Source: DATFVB01 sp963714035 (lineage in GTDB: Bacteria > Acidobacteriota > Thermoanaerobaculia > UBA5066 > DATFVB01). Taken from it: a DNA stretch of 64,000 nucleotides. Every line of letters starts with the position of its first letter. The first letter of the stretch is position 1. This document shows positions 53,890 through 61,072 of this stretch, one piece after another. The stretch is from contig OY970224.1 of NCBI GenBank assembly GCA_963714035.1, positions 2,108,001 through 2,172,000 of the forward strand, read 5' to 3'. Both the position numbers and the translations under genes were made by a program. A model generated the notes under the pieces. That model was not told the origin of the DNA. It ran no database searches and saw only the letters and a program-made list of their open reading frames with translations.

Positions 53890-56295
53890 TTGAGCCTGGC
53901 TTCCGGCACCCGCCTCGGGCCCTACGAGATTCTTGCGCCGATCGGCGCCGGAGGGATGGGAGAAGTCTATCGAGCGAAGGACACGAAGCTCGATCGGGAC
54001 GTCGCCGTCAAAGTGCTGCCGGATTCGCTCTCGCGCGATGCCGACATGCTGGCTCGTTTCGAGCGCGAGGCCAAGGCCGTCGCCGCGCTCTCGCACCCGA
54101 ACATCCTCGCGATATTCGACTACGGGCACCAGGACGGCGTGGCCTATGCGGTCATGGAGCTGCTCTCCGGCCAGACGCTTCGGGACCGCCTCGACTCGGG
54201 TCCGCTGCCGCAGAGGGTCGTCGTGGACTACGCGTTGCAGGTCGCCCGGGGTCTCTCGGCCGCCCACGAGAGGGGGATCGTCCATCGGGACTTGAAGCCC
54301 GAGAACCTCTTCGTCACGAAGGACGGGCACGTGAAGATCCTCGACTTCGGCCTGGCCAAGAGAGCCGAACACGAGGCCGACGAAGAGACGAACGCCCCGA
54401 CACAGTCGAAGGGGACCGAGCCGGGCACCGTCATGGGCACGATGGGCTACATGTCGCCCGAGCAGGTGCGGGGACGCGAAGTCGATCACCGCTCCGACAT
54501 CTTCGCCTTCGGGACGATCCTCTACGAGATGTTATCGGGCCGCAGAGCATTCAAGAAGGACACGGCGAGCGACACGCTGGCGGCGATCCTCCGGGACGAG
54601 CCGCCGGAGATGACCGGATCGGGGCGAAACATCCCGGTCGCGCTCGATCACGTCGTCCGGCACTGCCTCGAGAAGGATCCAGGCGATCGCTTCCAGACGG
54701 CCAAGGACATCGCCTTCGCCCTGTCGGAAGCGTCGGGTTCGACGAGCATGAGCGGCGCGCAAGCGGTCGCGCCGATTGCCGCCCGGCGCCGGTCCGTCGT
54801 CATCGCCATCGCTTTCGCCATCGTCGCCGCCTTGATCGTCGCCGGCATCTTCCTTGGGAAGCGCTCCGTGCCCGGTGGAACCACTTCGGCGTCCGGCGTT
54901 TCGGCCCACTCGATCGCCGTGCTTCCGTTTACGAACATGTCGGACGACAAACAGCAGGACTATTTTGCCGACGGCATCTCCGAGGACCTGCTGAATCTGT
55001 TGACGAAGGTCTCGCAGCTGCAGGTGACGGCGCGCACCTCGTCGTTCTTCTTCAAGGGCAAGGACACCCCGATCCCGGAGATCGCGCGCAAGCTCCACGT
55101 GGCGCACGTGCTGGAAGGCTCGGTGAGGAAGTCCGGCAACCAGGTGCGGGTCACGGCGCAGTTGATCGATGCGGGGACCGACACACAGCAATGGTCGCAG
55201 AGCTACGACCGCAAGCTCGACGACATCTTCGCGATCCAGGACGAGATCGCGGCCGACGTGGTCAGGCAGCTCAAGGTCACGCTGCTCGGCGCGGCGCCGA
55301 AGGCGCGTGAGACCAACCCCGACGCCTACGCGCTGTATCTGCAGGCCAAGCAGCTCGGAAAGCAGTTCACCGCCGACGCGTTCAAGCAATCCGATGCGCT
55401 GTACCGCAAGGTGCTGACGATCGATCCCCGCTACGCCCCGGCGTGGGACGGGCTGGCCACCATCTTCCTCAACGAGACGGGCCAGGGCCTCTTGCCCAAC
55501 AAAGAGGGGTTCGCCCTGTCCCGCGAGGCGGCGATGAAGGCGCTCGCGATCGATCCAGACTATGCGCCGGCGCACGCCCGGCTCAGCTGGATAGCGGCGT
55601 ATGGCGACAACGACCTCGCCGCGGGGGCACAGCACTTGAAACGCGCGCTGGCGCTCGATCCGGCGGATCCACGCGTGCTCGGCAGCTGCGCCGCGTTGCT
55701 CCAGTCTCTCGGCCGCATGGAGGAGGCGCTGGCGCTCGACGAAGCCCTTGTCCGCCGCGATCCGGTGAACGATTCGGAGCTTTCTAACCTGGGTTACTAC
55801 CAGCGTATGGCCGGGCGGTTCGACTCGGCGATCGCGTCGTCGCGGACCGTGCTGAGCCTGAGCCCGGCCAGGGGCGGCGCGCACTATAACCTCAGCGTAG
55901 CGCTGTTGCTGAAGGGCGATACGAAAGCGGCGCTCGCGGAGAGCGAGCAGGAGACGAGCGAGAACTGGAAGATGATCGGCCTGCCGATGGCGTACCACGC
56001 GCTCGGTCAAAAGGCCGCGTCCGACGCCGCGCTGGCCGCCCTGATCGCGAAATGGGAGAAGGACTCCCCCTACAACATCGCCTACGTCTATGCCTTCCGC
56101 GGCGAGGCGGACAAGGCGTTCGCGTGGCTCGACAAGGCGGTCGAGTACGGCGATAGCGGCCTCAGTGATGTCGTGACGGAAAACCTGTTCGGCAAGATCC
56201 GCAAAGACCCGCGATGGCTGCCGTTTCTGCGCAAGATCGGCAAGACTCCGGAGCAGCTCGCTAAGATCGATTTCAAGGTGACGCTGCCGAAGTAG
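53890..56295 (+). CDS. Ser/Thr protein kinase with TolB-like domain and TPRs (near-duplicate)
   Basis: The start is TTG 53890 with GGGAGA upstream; 801 residues, exactly the length of the kinase at 49591, and the two align end to end without visible gaps. Motifs are GAGGMGEV, Lys41 in VAVKVLP, HRDLKPEN, DFGLAK, GYMSPEQVRG, the helix at about 303-322, the TolB-like domain and TPRs (GLPMAYHALGQKAASDAALA, VYAFRGEADKAFAWLDKAVE). Differences are scattered over the whole length, so the duplication is recent but not immediate. A shared 3' flank (about 200 bp) follows both genes, further evidence of segmental duplication. Confidence 0.94.
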   Translation: MSLASGTRLGPYEILAPIGAGGMGEVYRAKDTKLDRDVAVKVLPDSLSRDADMLARFEREAKAVAALSHPNILAIFDYGHQDGVAYAVMELLSGQTLRDRLDSGPLPQRVVVDYALQVARGLSAAHERGIVHRDLKPENLFVTKDGHVKILDFGLAKRAEHEADEETNAPTQSKGTEPGTVMGTMGYMSPEQVRGREVDHRSDIFAFGTILYEMLSGRRAFKKDTASDTLAAILRDEPPEMTGSGRNIPVALDHVVRHCLEKDPGDRFQTAKDIAFALSEASGSTSMSGAQAVAPIAARRRSVVIAIAFAIVAALIVAGIFLGKRSVPGGTTSASGVSAHSIAVLPFTNMSDDKQQDYFADGISEDLLNLLTKVSQLQVTARTSSFFFKGKDTPIPEIARKLHVAHVLEGSVRKSGNQVRVTAQLIDAGTDTQQWSQSYDRKLDDIFAIQDEIAADVVRQLKVTLLGAAPKARETNPDAYALYLQAKQLGKQFTADAFKQSDALYRKVLTIDPRYAPAWDGLATIFLNETGQGLLPNKEGFALSREAAMKALAIDPDYAPAHARLSWIAAYGDNDLAAGAQHLKRALALDPADPRVLGSCAALLQSLGRMEEALALDEALVRRDPVNDSELSNLGYYQRMAGRFDSAIASSRTVLSLSPARGGAHYNLSVALLLKGDTKAALAESEQETSENWKMIGLPMAYHALGQKAASDAALAALIAKWEKDSPYNIAYVYAFRGEADKAFAWLDKAVEYGDSGLSDVVTENLFGKIRKDPRWLPFLRKIGKTPEQLAKIDFKVTLPK

Positions 56296-56300
56296 GGCGA

Positions 56301-56394
56301 TGGCCTGCCCGGGCAGACGGAGCCGCCGGGTCGTGCCGTTTTCGAGCTCCGAGCGATCGAGCGCGGCTGGCGCGAGCGACCTGCGACTTAGAAG
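56301..56394 (-). repeat. Degenerate tRNA-Arg 3'-half with insert (second copy)
   Basis: Same layout as 52413-52507: TGGCCTGCCCGGGC at one end, GCGACTTAGAAG at the other, with an insert of similar length between. Confidence 0.5.
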
Positions 56395-56557
56395 TTCGGC
56401 CGACCGGCCCCGCACACCGCCGCCGGGCGCCCCGTACCGCCTCTCCTCATCATGGGCGGCTGCTCACCTTCGCCGGATTTGCCGCATCGGGCGCCATGAT
56501 CGCGTTCTGGGAGGCCGGCGCATTCCAGCTCAAGCGAGCGCGACCGGCCGACGTGAT

Positions 56558-56602
56558 TGGCCTGCCCGGGCGGATTCGAACCGCCGACCTACGGCTTAGA
56601 AG
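56558..56602 (-). repeat. Exact 45-bp tRNA-Arg 3' fragment (attachment-site-like)
   Basis: Identical to 58937-58981, which is the 3' end (with CCA) to anticodon loop of the intact tRNA-Arg(TCT). The match ends abruptly within the anticodon region. The direct repeat and intact tRNA bracket a 2.3-kb unusual segment, as expected when an element integrates into a tRNA 3' end. Confidence 0.85.
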
Positions 56603-56926
56603 AGTGAGTGACCCTCTCACCTGGTGGCGGCCAGGGAAAATACGTGGAGAGAACTCAAGGACGGGGCCGGACGATTCTCCACCGTCTCACCCTTCTTGCC
56701 TCGCACTCAGGTCAACTTCGGGCCACTTGCCTTGAGAATCTCCGACTCTCGCACCACCGCGATCCACCGGCCTCGACAGGATCAGGCGTGCGCTGCCACC
56801 GCTAAAACCATCGGTGAACCCGCATGATTTTCGGCATTCCTGAGATCGATCAATCATCCGAATTTTCCAGGAGATTGACGGCTCTCGTCGCGAGGGTTAG
56901 AGTCCGAAAAGCGTACTCGGTTCGAG

Positions 56927-57451
56927 ATGATACGACGCCTTTTTTTGTCGCTGTCCAAGATGGTTGGTCCGATCCTCGCGAATGTTCTGGCGGTCGCTGG
57001 GATATGCATCTTCTTGGCTCCCGTTATCCTGATCTGGTTTGAATATGGCGCGGCTAACGTTTGGACGTACGTGATGATGCCATTGGAAGTGATCGTTTTG
57101 GCAGGAGTTTCGATCTCCGTTTTGGCGCTTCTGGTAGGGACGGTCATTAAGGGCGCCAGGCTATTCGCGTCGATTCTTCTCTATGTTTCCGCCACGCTGG
57201 GATTTGGTCTCCTATGGGTATGGTGCCTGATCCTCCTCCGAACGATTGGGAGGATTCCAGTCTTAGTCGGATTGTTCTTCTATGGGTTTGGTGTGATCCC
57301 AGTAGCCCTGCTGGCCGCGCTGTGGCACAAGGCTTGGAATTTCGCTGGAGCTATCGTCGGAGGCATCCTGATACTGCTGGCTGCGAAGGCGTTCGCTGCG
57401 TTCATCATGGTTTGGGCGACTCGGAGTCAACAAGACTCCGGCGATTCTTAA
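56927..57451 (+). CDS. Island membrane protein of unknown function
   Basis: The 174-residue protein consists almost entirely of hydrophobic helices (about five: VGPILANVLAVAGICIFLAP, TYVMMPLEVIVLAGVSISVL, LLYVSATLGFGLLWVWCLIL, VLVGLFFYGFGVIPVALLAA, GAIVGGILILLAAKAFAAF). Codon use is less GC-biased than the flanking genes, in keeping with transfer. The ribosome site is poor. No family is recognised. It lies 70 nt ahead of a second small membrane protein, perhaps in one transcript. Confidence 0.65.
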   Translation: MIRRLFLSLSKMVGPILANVLAVAGICIFLAPVILIWFEYGAANVWTYVMMPLEVIVLAGVSISVLALLVGTVIKGARLFASILLYVSATLGFGLLWVWCLILLRTIGRIPVLVGLFFYGFGVIPVALLAALWHKAWNFAGAIVGGILILLAAKAFAAFIMVWATRSQQDSGDS

Positions 57452-57521
57452 GGAAAACGAAGGAGTTTGGGCAGCCGTGGTCTTCGAAAGCTGTTTGGTG
57501 GGGTCTAGAAGGAGGGACACA

Positions 57522-57830
57522 ATGGCATCTGCTGAAAGTGATCTCTGGGGCAACGCGTCTCGGGTATTCGGGGTGATCGGTGGCCTAATCTCCACGATCG
57601 GCGGTATATATCTCCTGCTTACGAAAGCTGCCGGGGAGAACAGCCTGATCGAGGTGATCGCTCACGGAATCGGGATCTATTGCCTTGGACGAGGCTTGTT
57701 CATGATTTCGTCGATCGTGAATTTTGGGGCAGGCATCGACCTCGTGGTTTCATCGAAGGAAATGCGCGGTGCTGCCCCTGCATCCGCCGCACCGCCGTCC
57801 GACTTTACAGCGGAAGGAGAGCGACGGTGA
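57522..57830 (+). CDS. Island small membrane protein
   Basis: ATG 57522 has a strong GGAGGG site 5 nt upstream; 102 residues. Two helices are predicted (VFGVIGGLISTIGGIYLLLT and VIAHGIGIYCLGRGLFMISS), with a charged C-terminal tail (PPSDFTAEGERR). An in-frame ATG at 57477 extends it by 15 nonconserved residues. I recognise no family. Confidence 0.65.
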   Translation: MASAESDLWGNASRVFGVIGGLISTIGGIYLLLTKAAGENSLIEVIAHGIGIYCLGRGLFMISSIVNFGAGIDLVVSSKEMRGAAPASAAPPSDFTAEGERR

Positions 57831-58936
57831 ACTTGATCTTAACGGCCCTGGAGAGCTGCTGAGGTCATGCTTGCACATCGGCATTGCCTCTTCAGTCGGG
57901 GAAGCGCCCGCACGAGAGCGAGAAGGCGATCAGCAACAGGAGCGAACCCGCGCGCCCTCTCATCCCAAATCCTCAGAGCAGAACCGATGTAGGGCGCTGT
58001 TCACTTCTGGTGCCCCGCCTTCCACGCCAGATATTCTTCGCGGTAGGAGCCGCCCCGTGCCACTTTGGCTGACGTGGAGTGTGGGCGCGCTCAATCCTTC
58101 CGATGGTGTGATCCTCTTGCGAGAGAGATCGTTACGAAGTGCCCGGATTGCGGCCGTGACGTTTCCACGGAGGCCATCGCCTGTCCGAACTGCGGACGCC
58201 CGTCGGTGCGGGCCTCGCCGAAAGTTGATTCGATTACCGGTGCCAGGCTCGATGGGCTCGAAGCGCCATCACTCCTCTTTTCCGGTTGGTCAGGATTCTA
58301 CTCCTCTCCTTCCAACCTTGGTCGCAGCCGCCCTTGCGGCGTTATTGCCCAAGACCCAAGTGGTTAATCGACGCGGCTGACCTCGTCGCCTTCGATCGGC
58401 GCTCCATTTACTCCGGCAGGGTGGCCGTGATTTCGGAGGCGTCGTTTTCCCGGAAGCTGGCGCGTGTCATGGAGGAAACCAAGACGAGGGGGTGAAAATA
58501 GTCATCGGGCGGATAGACGCGGCTGATCCCCGTGATCGAACCCGGAACCTCGCTCCCGTTTCCGCCCAACCCCCCTCCCCTTAGGCAGAGCGAGACGAGA
58601 GCGAGGAATGACTTGGAAGTGAAAAAATCAACCTCGGGCGAACCGAACCAGTCAGATGGCGGATACCAAAAGCCGGGCGTACGAGTTGCTGAATTTGTCG
58701 AGAAGATCCGTGCGGATAGCTGGCAAGAAATCGGAATGGATTGGGGTCAGTCGTGGCTTGTGGTATTTCCGCGACCTGGACCTTGGAACCGACGGGCAGG
58801 CTCGTCGGCCGACATGGGCTCGGCCATCGGCCGAGTCTCTCGCGCGGCGCCGCTGCCGACTTCGCTGAAACTTCGTCGGTCACCCCGCGGCTGGGCAGGC
58901 CGGATCTTGTCGCGCCGTAGCCTTGGCGAAGGCGGA
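57831..58936. other. Decayed part of island
   Basis: Apart from the zinc-ribbon fragment (58065-58367) no convincing gene is seen. A short frame near 58411-58495 (YSGRVAVISEASFSRKLARV...) looks protein-like but has no start. GGGGTCAGTCGTGGCTT (58743-58759) matches the 5770 spacer. The last 25 nt before the tRNA are a GGCGAAGGCGG repeat. Confidence 0.45.
58065..58367 (+). pseudogene. Zinc-ribbon protein remnant
   Basis: The middle of this 100-codon TTG-started frame reads VTKCPDCGRDVSTEAIACPN, then CGRPS: two CxxC knuckles, the typical N-terminus of small zinc-ribbon proteins. In intact members the motif is at the very start; here it follows about 22 unrelated codons and no ATG/GTG with a ribosome site lies just before it. 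What follows has no clear membrane helix. It is probably a gene that lost its start and its C-terminal part. Confidence 0.45.
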
Positions 58937-59013
58937 TGGCCTGCCCGGGCGGATTCGAACCGCCGACCTACGGCTTAGAAGGCCGTTGCTCTATCCAGCT
59001 GAGCTACGGGCAG
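58937..59013 (-). tRNA. tRNA-Arg (anticodon TCT)
   Basis: On the minus strand: a 7-bp acceptor stem CTGCCCG/CGGGCAG, D-arm GCTC...GAGC, anticodon arm ACGGC-CTTCTAA-GCCGT with anticodon TCT, variable AGGTC, T-arm GGCGG-TTCGAAT-CCGCC, discriminator G and encoded CCA. It is 77 nt and intact. Its 3' 45 nt are repeated at 56558-56602 and its 5' end, with flank, at 59093-59110. Confidence 0.95.
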
Positions 59014-59067
59014 ACGGCTGAATTGTAACGATAACCTTGCCGATGCCCTGTTCCTCCGAAATCGCGC

Positions 59068-59110
59068 CGAAGCTCCGAAGGAGCGAAGGCGGATGAGCTA
59101 CGGGCAGACG
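59068..59110. repeat. Repeat insertion with duplicated tRNA 5' end
   Basis: TGAGCTACGGGCAGACGG (59093-59110) exactly repeats 59000-59017 at the tRNA 5' end. It is preceded by the dispersed palindrome GCTCCGAAGGAGCGAAGGCGG. The combination suggests a second recombination event at this tRNA. Confidence 0.6.
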
Positions 59111-59190
59111 GAGAGATCTTAGAAGAATTCGCGAAGGGCGGTGGGCGGTTCGCGTCGGACCGGAGGGGGCACCCTCCAGGCTGGAGGTCC

Positions 59191-60846
59191 TTACGGGTAC
59201 GGATACCCCTTCGCGAGCGCCGCGGCGAGCTCGACGTCGTGTCCGTAGATGTCGTCGTAGAAATGGACGTCGCCCTTCTCGTCGGCGAGCGCCGTCGCGT
59301 AGACGATGAAGACCGGGACGCGCTGCGCGAGGTTCACGGTGACGTCGTTCGGTCCGCTCTGCATCGCCTGCCGCACGCGCGCGAGGTCCCACCCGGGATT
59401 CTTGCGCAGCACCCACGCGGCGAGCTCCGCCGGTTTCTCGACGCGGATGCAGCCGTGGCTGAAGTCGCGCCGCGTGCGGGAAAAGACCTCGCGGGCCGGA
59501 GTGTCGTGCAGATAGACGCTGAAGTCATTCGGAAAGATCAGCTTGACGAGACCGAGCGAGTTCGTGGGGCCCGGTTTCTGCCGGATCATGAGCTTGCCCG
59601 ACTTCAATTGCGCCAGAACGTCGTCGGAAATCCTGCCCGAAGTCACCGGCTTTCCTGCCGGCGTCGTGACCTCGTAGTTCTTTTTCGCGACGTAGTCCCG
59701 GTCCCGTTGGATCGCGGGAACGATCTCGTTGCGGCGGATTCCGCCGGGAACGTTCCAGTAGGGCCGGAAGACGACGTAGGTCATTTCGTCGCTGAAGACG
59801 GGCGTCTGGGAGCGCATCGCTTTCCCGACGACGACGCGCATCTCGAGCGCGACGGCGTTGGACTCGTCGAGGGCGCGAAGCCGGAAGTCGGGAATGTTCA
59901 CGACGATCGGCGGCGACGAGAACTCCGTCGGCAGCCACCGCCAGCGCTCGAGAGCGAAGCCGAGCTGGCGAACGCGATCCGAGAGCGGGACATTCATTCG
60001 CTCGATGGTGCCGGCTCCGATTTGGCCGTCGTCGGTCAGGCCGTGGCGGCGCTGGAACTTCCTGACCGCATCGACGAGCGGCCCCGCGTAGGTCTGCGAG
60101 CCTTCCGGGACGGCGGCGTCGGCGGGAAGATCCCCGACGAGCCGGAGCAACCGGGCCAGGCGCGGCACGCCGGGCCACGACGCGCCCGGCGCTATGGCCT
60201 TCGCGACCGCGGGAAGCTTCTCTCCGTCGTCTTTCGCCGCCAGGTCCACGTACCGCGCGAGCGTTTGCTCGGTCCGGCGGTAGCCCCCGAACGGAGGCTC
60301 GATCGCGTCCAGGGTATCGGGAAGATTCGACGCGCCCACCACCCGGTCGCGCAGAAAACGGGCGAGGTCGTACTTTTTCTGCTCGACGCTCAGGCCGAAC
60401 GCGAAGTGCCTCGGGTGGACTCGCCCGATTCGCAGATCCGAGACGTAACGCATCGCGCAGACGGTCATCGCCACGTCGAAACGGGCTGCGGCCGCGTCCG
60501 AGGAATCGTTCAGCGCCCGAATCCTCTCGTCCCATCGCGACGCGTCATAGGCCTCCGGGTCGAGGCCCTTCTTGCCGGCATCGCGAAAGCGCGCGATCAG
60601 GAAGAGAGCCTGCGGCGTCGGCTTCGAACCGTCGAGCCAGGCGGGCGCGTATTGCGCCGGCCCGTAGAACTTCTCGAGCCAGGCGCGGTAGTCGCTGAAG
60701 TTCGGCCAGCGCATTCCCTCGAGCGTGCCGGCCGCGACGCGGTCCCGGATGACGGCGGCGGGCTGCGCCGCGGCTGCCGCGGCCAGCGCGAACGCGAGGA
60801 GCGCAGCTCCCCGGAAAGACGCGGTGCGACGGAAGAAGCGCCCCAT
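59191..60846 (-). CDS. L,D-transpeptidase (YcbB/LdtD-like)
   Basis: ATG 60846 gives 551 residues with a signal peptide (GAALLAFALAAAAAAQP). A scaffold domain follows (about 50-260; WLEKFYGPAQYAPAWLDGSK, DPEAYDASRW), then a peptidoglycan-binding motif (LVDAVRKFQRRHGLTDDGQI) and the YkuD catalytic domain with VYLHDTPAREVFSRTRRDFS and the nucleophile SHGCIRVE (Cys). It should cross-link peptidoglycan through 3-3 bonds in the periplasm. The start is supported by the signal peptide; a longer frame to 61044 is a shadow. The GGAC box lies 44 nt upstream. Confidence 0.93.
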   Translation of the reverse strand: MGRFFRRTASFRGAALLAFALAAAAAAQPAAVIRDRVAAGTLEGMRWPNFSDYRAWLEKFYGPAQYAPAWLDGSKPTPQALFLIARFRDAGKKGLDPEAYDASRWDERIRALNDSSDAAAARFDVAMTVCAMRYVSDLRIGRVHPRHFAFGLSVEQKKYDLARFLRDRVVGASNLPDTLDAIEPPFGGYRRTEQTLARYVDLAAKDDGEKLPAVAKAIAPGASWPGVPRLARLLRLVGDLPADAAVPEGSQTYAGPLVDAVRKFQRRHGLTDDGQIGAGTIERMNVPLSDRVRQLGFALERWRWLPTEFSSPPIVVNIPDFRLRALDESNAVALEMRVVVGKAMRSQTPVFSDEMTYVVFRPYWNVPGGIRRNEIVPAIQRDRDYVAKKNYEVTTPAGKPVTSGRISDDVLAQLKSGKLMIRQKPGPTNSLGLVKLIFPNDFSVYLHDTPAREVFSRTRRDFSHGCIRVEKPAELAAWVLRKNPGWDLARVRQAMQSGPNDVTVNLAQRVPVFIVYATALADEKGDVHFYDDIYGHDVELAAALAKGYPYP

Positions 60847-60889
60847 GAAATCTACCGAAGCGTACAACGGAGCTTCCCGAAAGTTCCCC

Positions 60890-60904
60890 GGACCAAGGTC
60901 CAAT
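60890..60904 (-). promoter_or_regulatory. GGAC-N4-GTCC palindrome upstream of L,D-transpeptidase
   Basis: On the minus strand ATTGGACCTTGGTCC, preceded by GTTCCC as in the 39516 copy, 44 nt before the ATG. Confidence 0.6.
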
Positions 60905-61072
60905 GGGAACGGCCGCGGAGAGTCGTCGGGGATTTCTTCTGCCCCCTTACGGAAGACCCTCCGGTGAAGTGCCTCGCGGCGCGATCCCGGTTCCCGGTCT
61001 TCGGCGCAGAAGGCAGGTCCGTTTCCGGCGCGCGGCCGCGCCAATAATACACGAAACTTGAGTGGCGGCCCG

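Larger units (their letters stand above)
56296..56926. other. Gene-free stretch: tRNA-derived repeats and left edge of island
   Basis: It holds a degenerate tRNA-Arg block (56301-56394), about 100 bp similar to 52508-52608, the 58-nt segment 56498-56555 and an exact 45-bp tRNA-Arg fragment (56558-56602). Beyond 56603 base composition becomes less GC-rich. Confidence 0.6.
56603..58936. mobile_element. Candidate small genomic island at tRNA-Arg (no integrase)
   Basis: The segment between the 45-bp repeats is visibly richer in A+T than the rest of the window and contains two small membrane-protein genes, a zinc-ribbon remnant and repeat debris. No integrase, replication or plasmid gene is present, so it is either a passenger that used a helper integrase or a deleted remnant. 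Confidence 0.6.

Noticed and set aside
58411..58495. A protein-like frame YSGRVAVISEASFSRKLARV
   Set aside because: It has no start codon with a ribosome site and no recognisable partner sequence; it is described only as debris.
56603..58936. Prophage
   Set aside because: No structural, lysis, replication or integrase gene is visible; the segment is too small and is called an island only from its flanking repeats.
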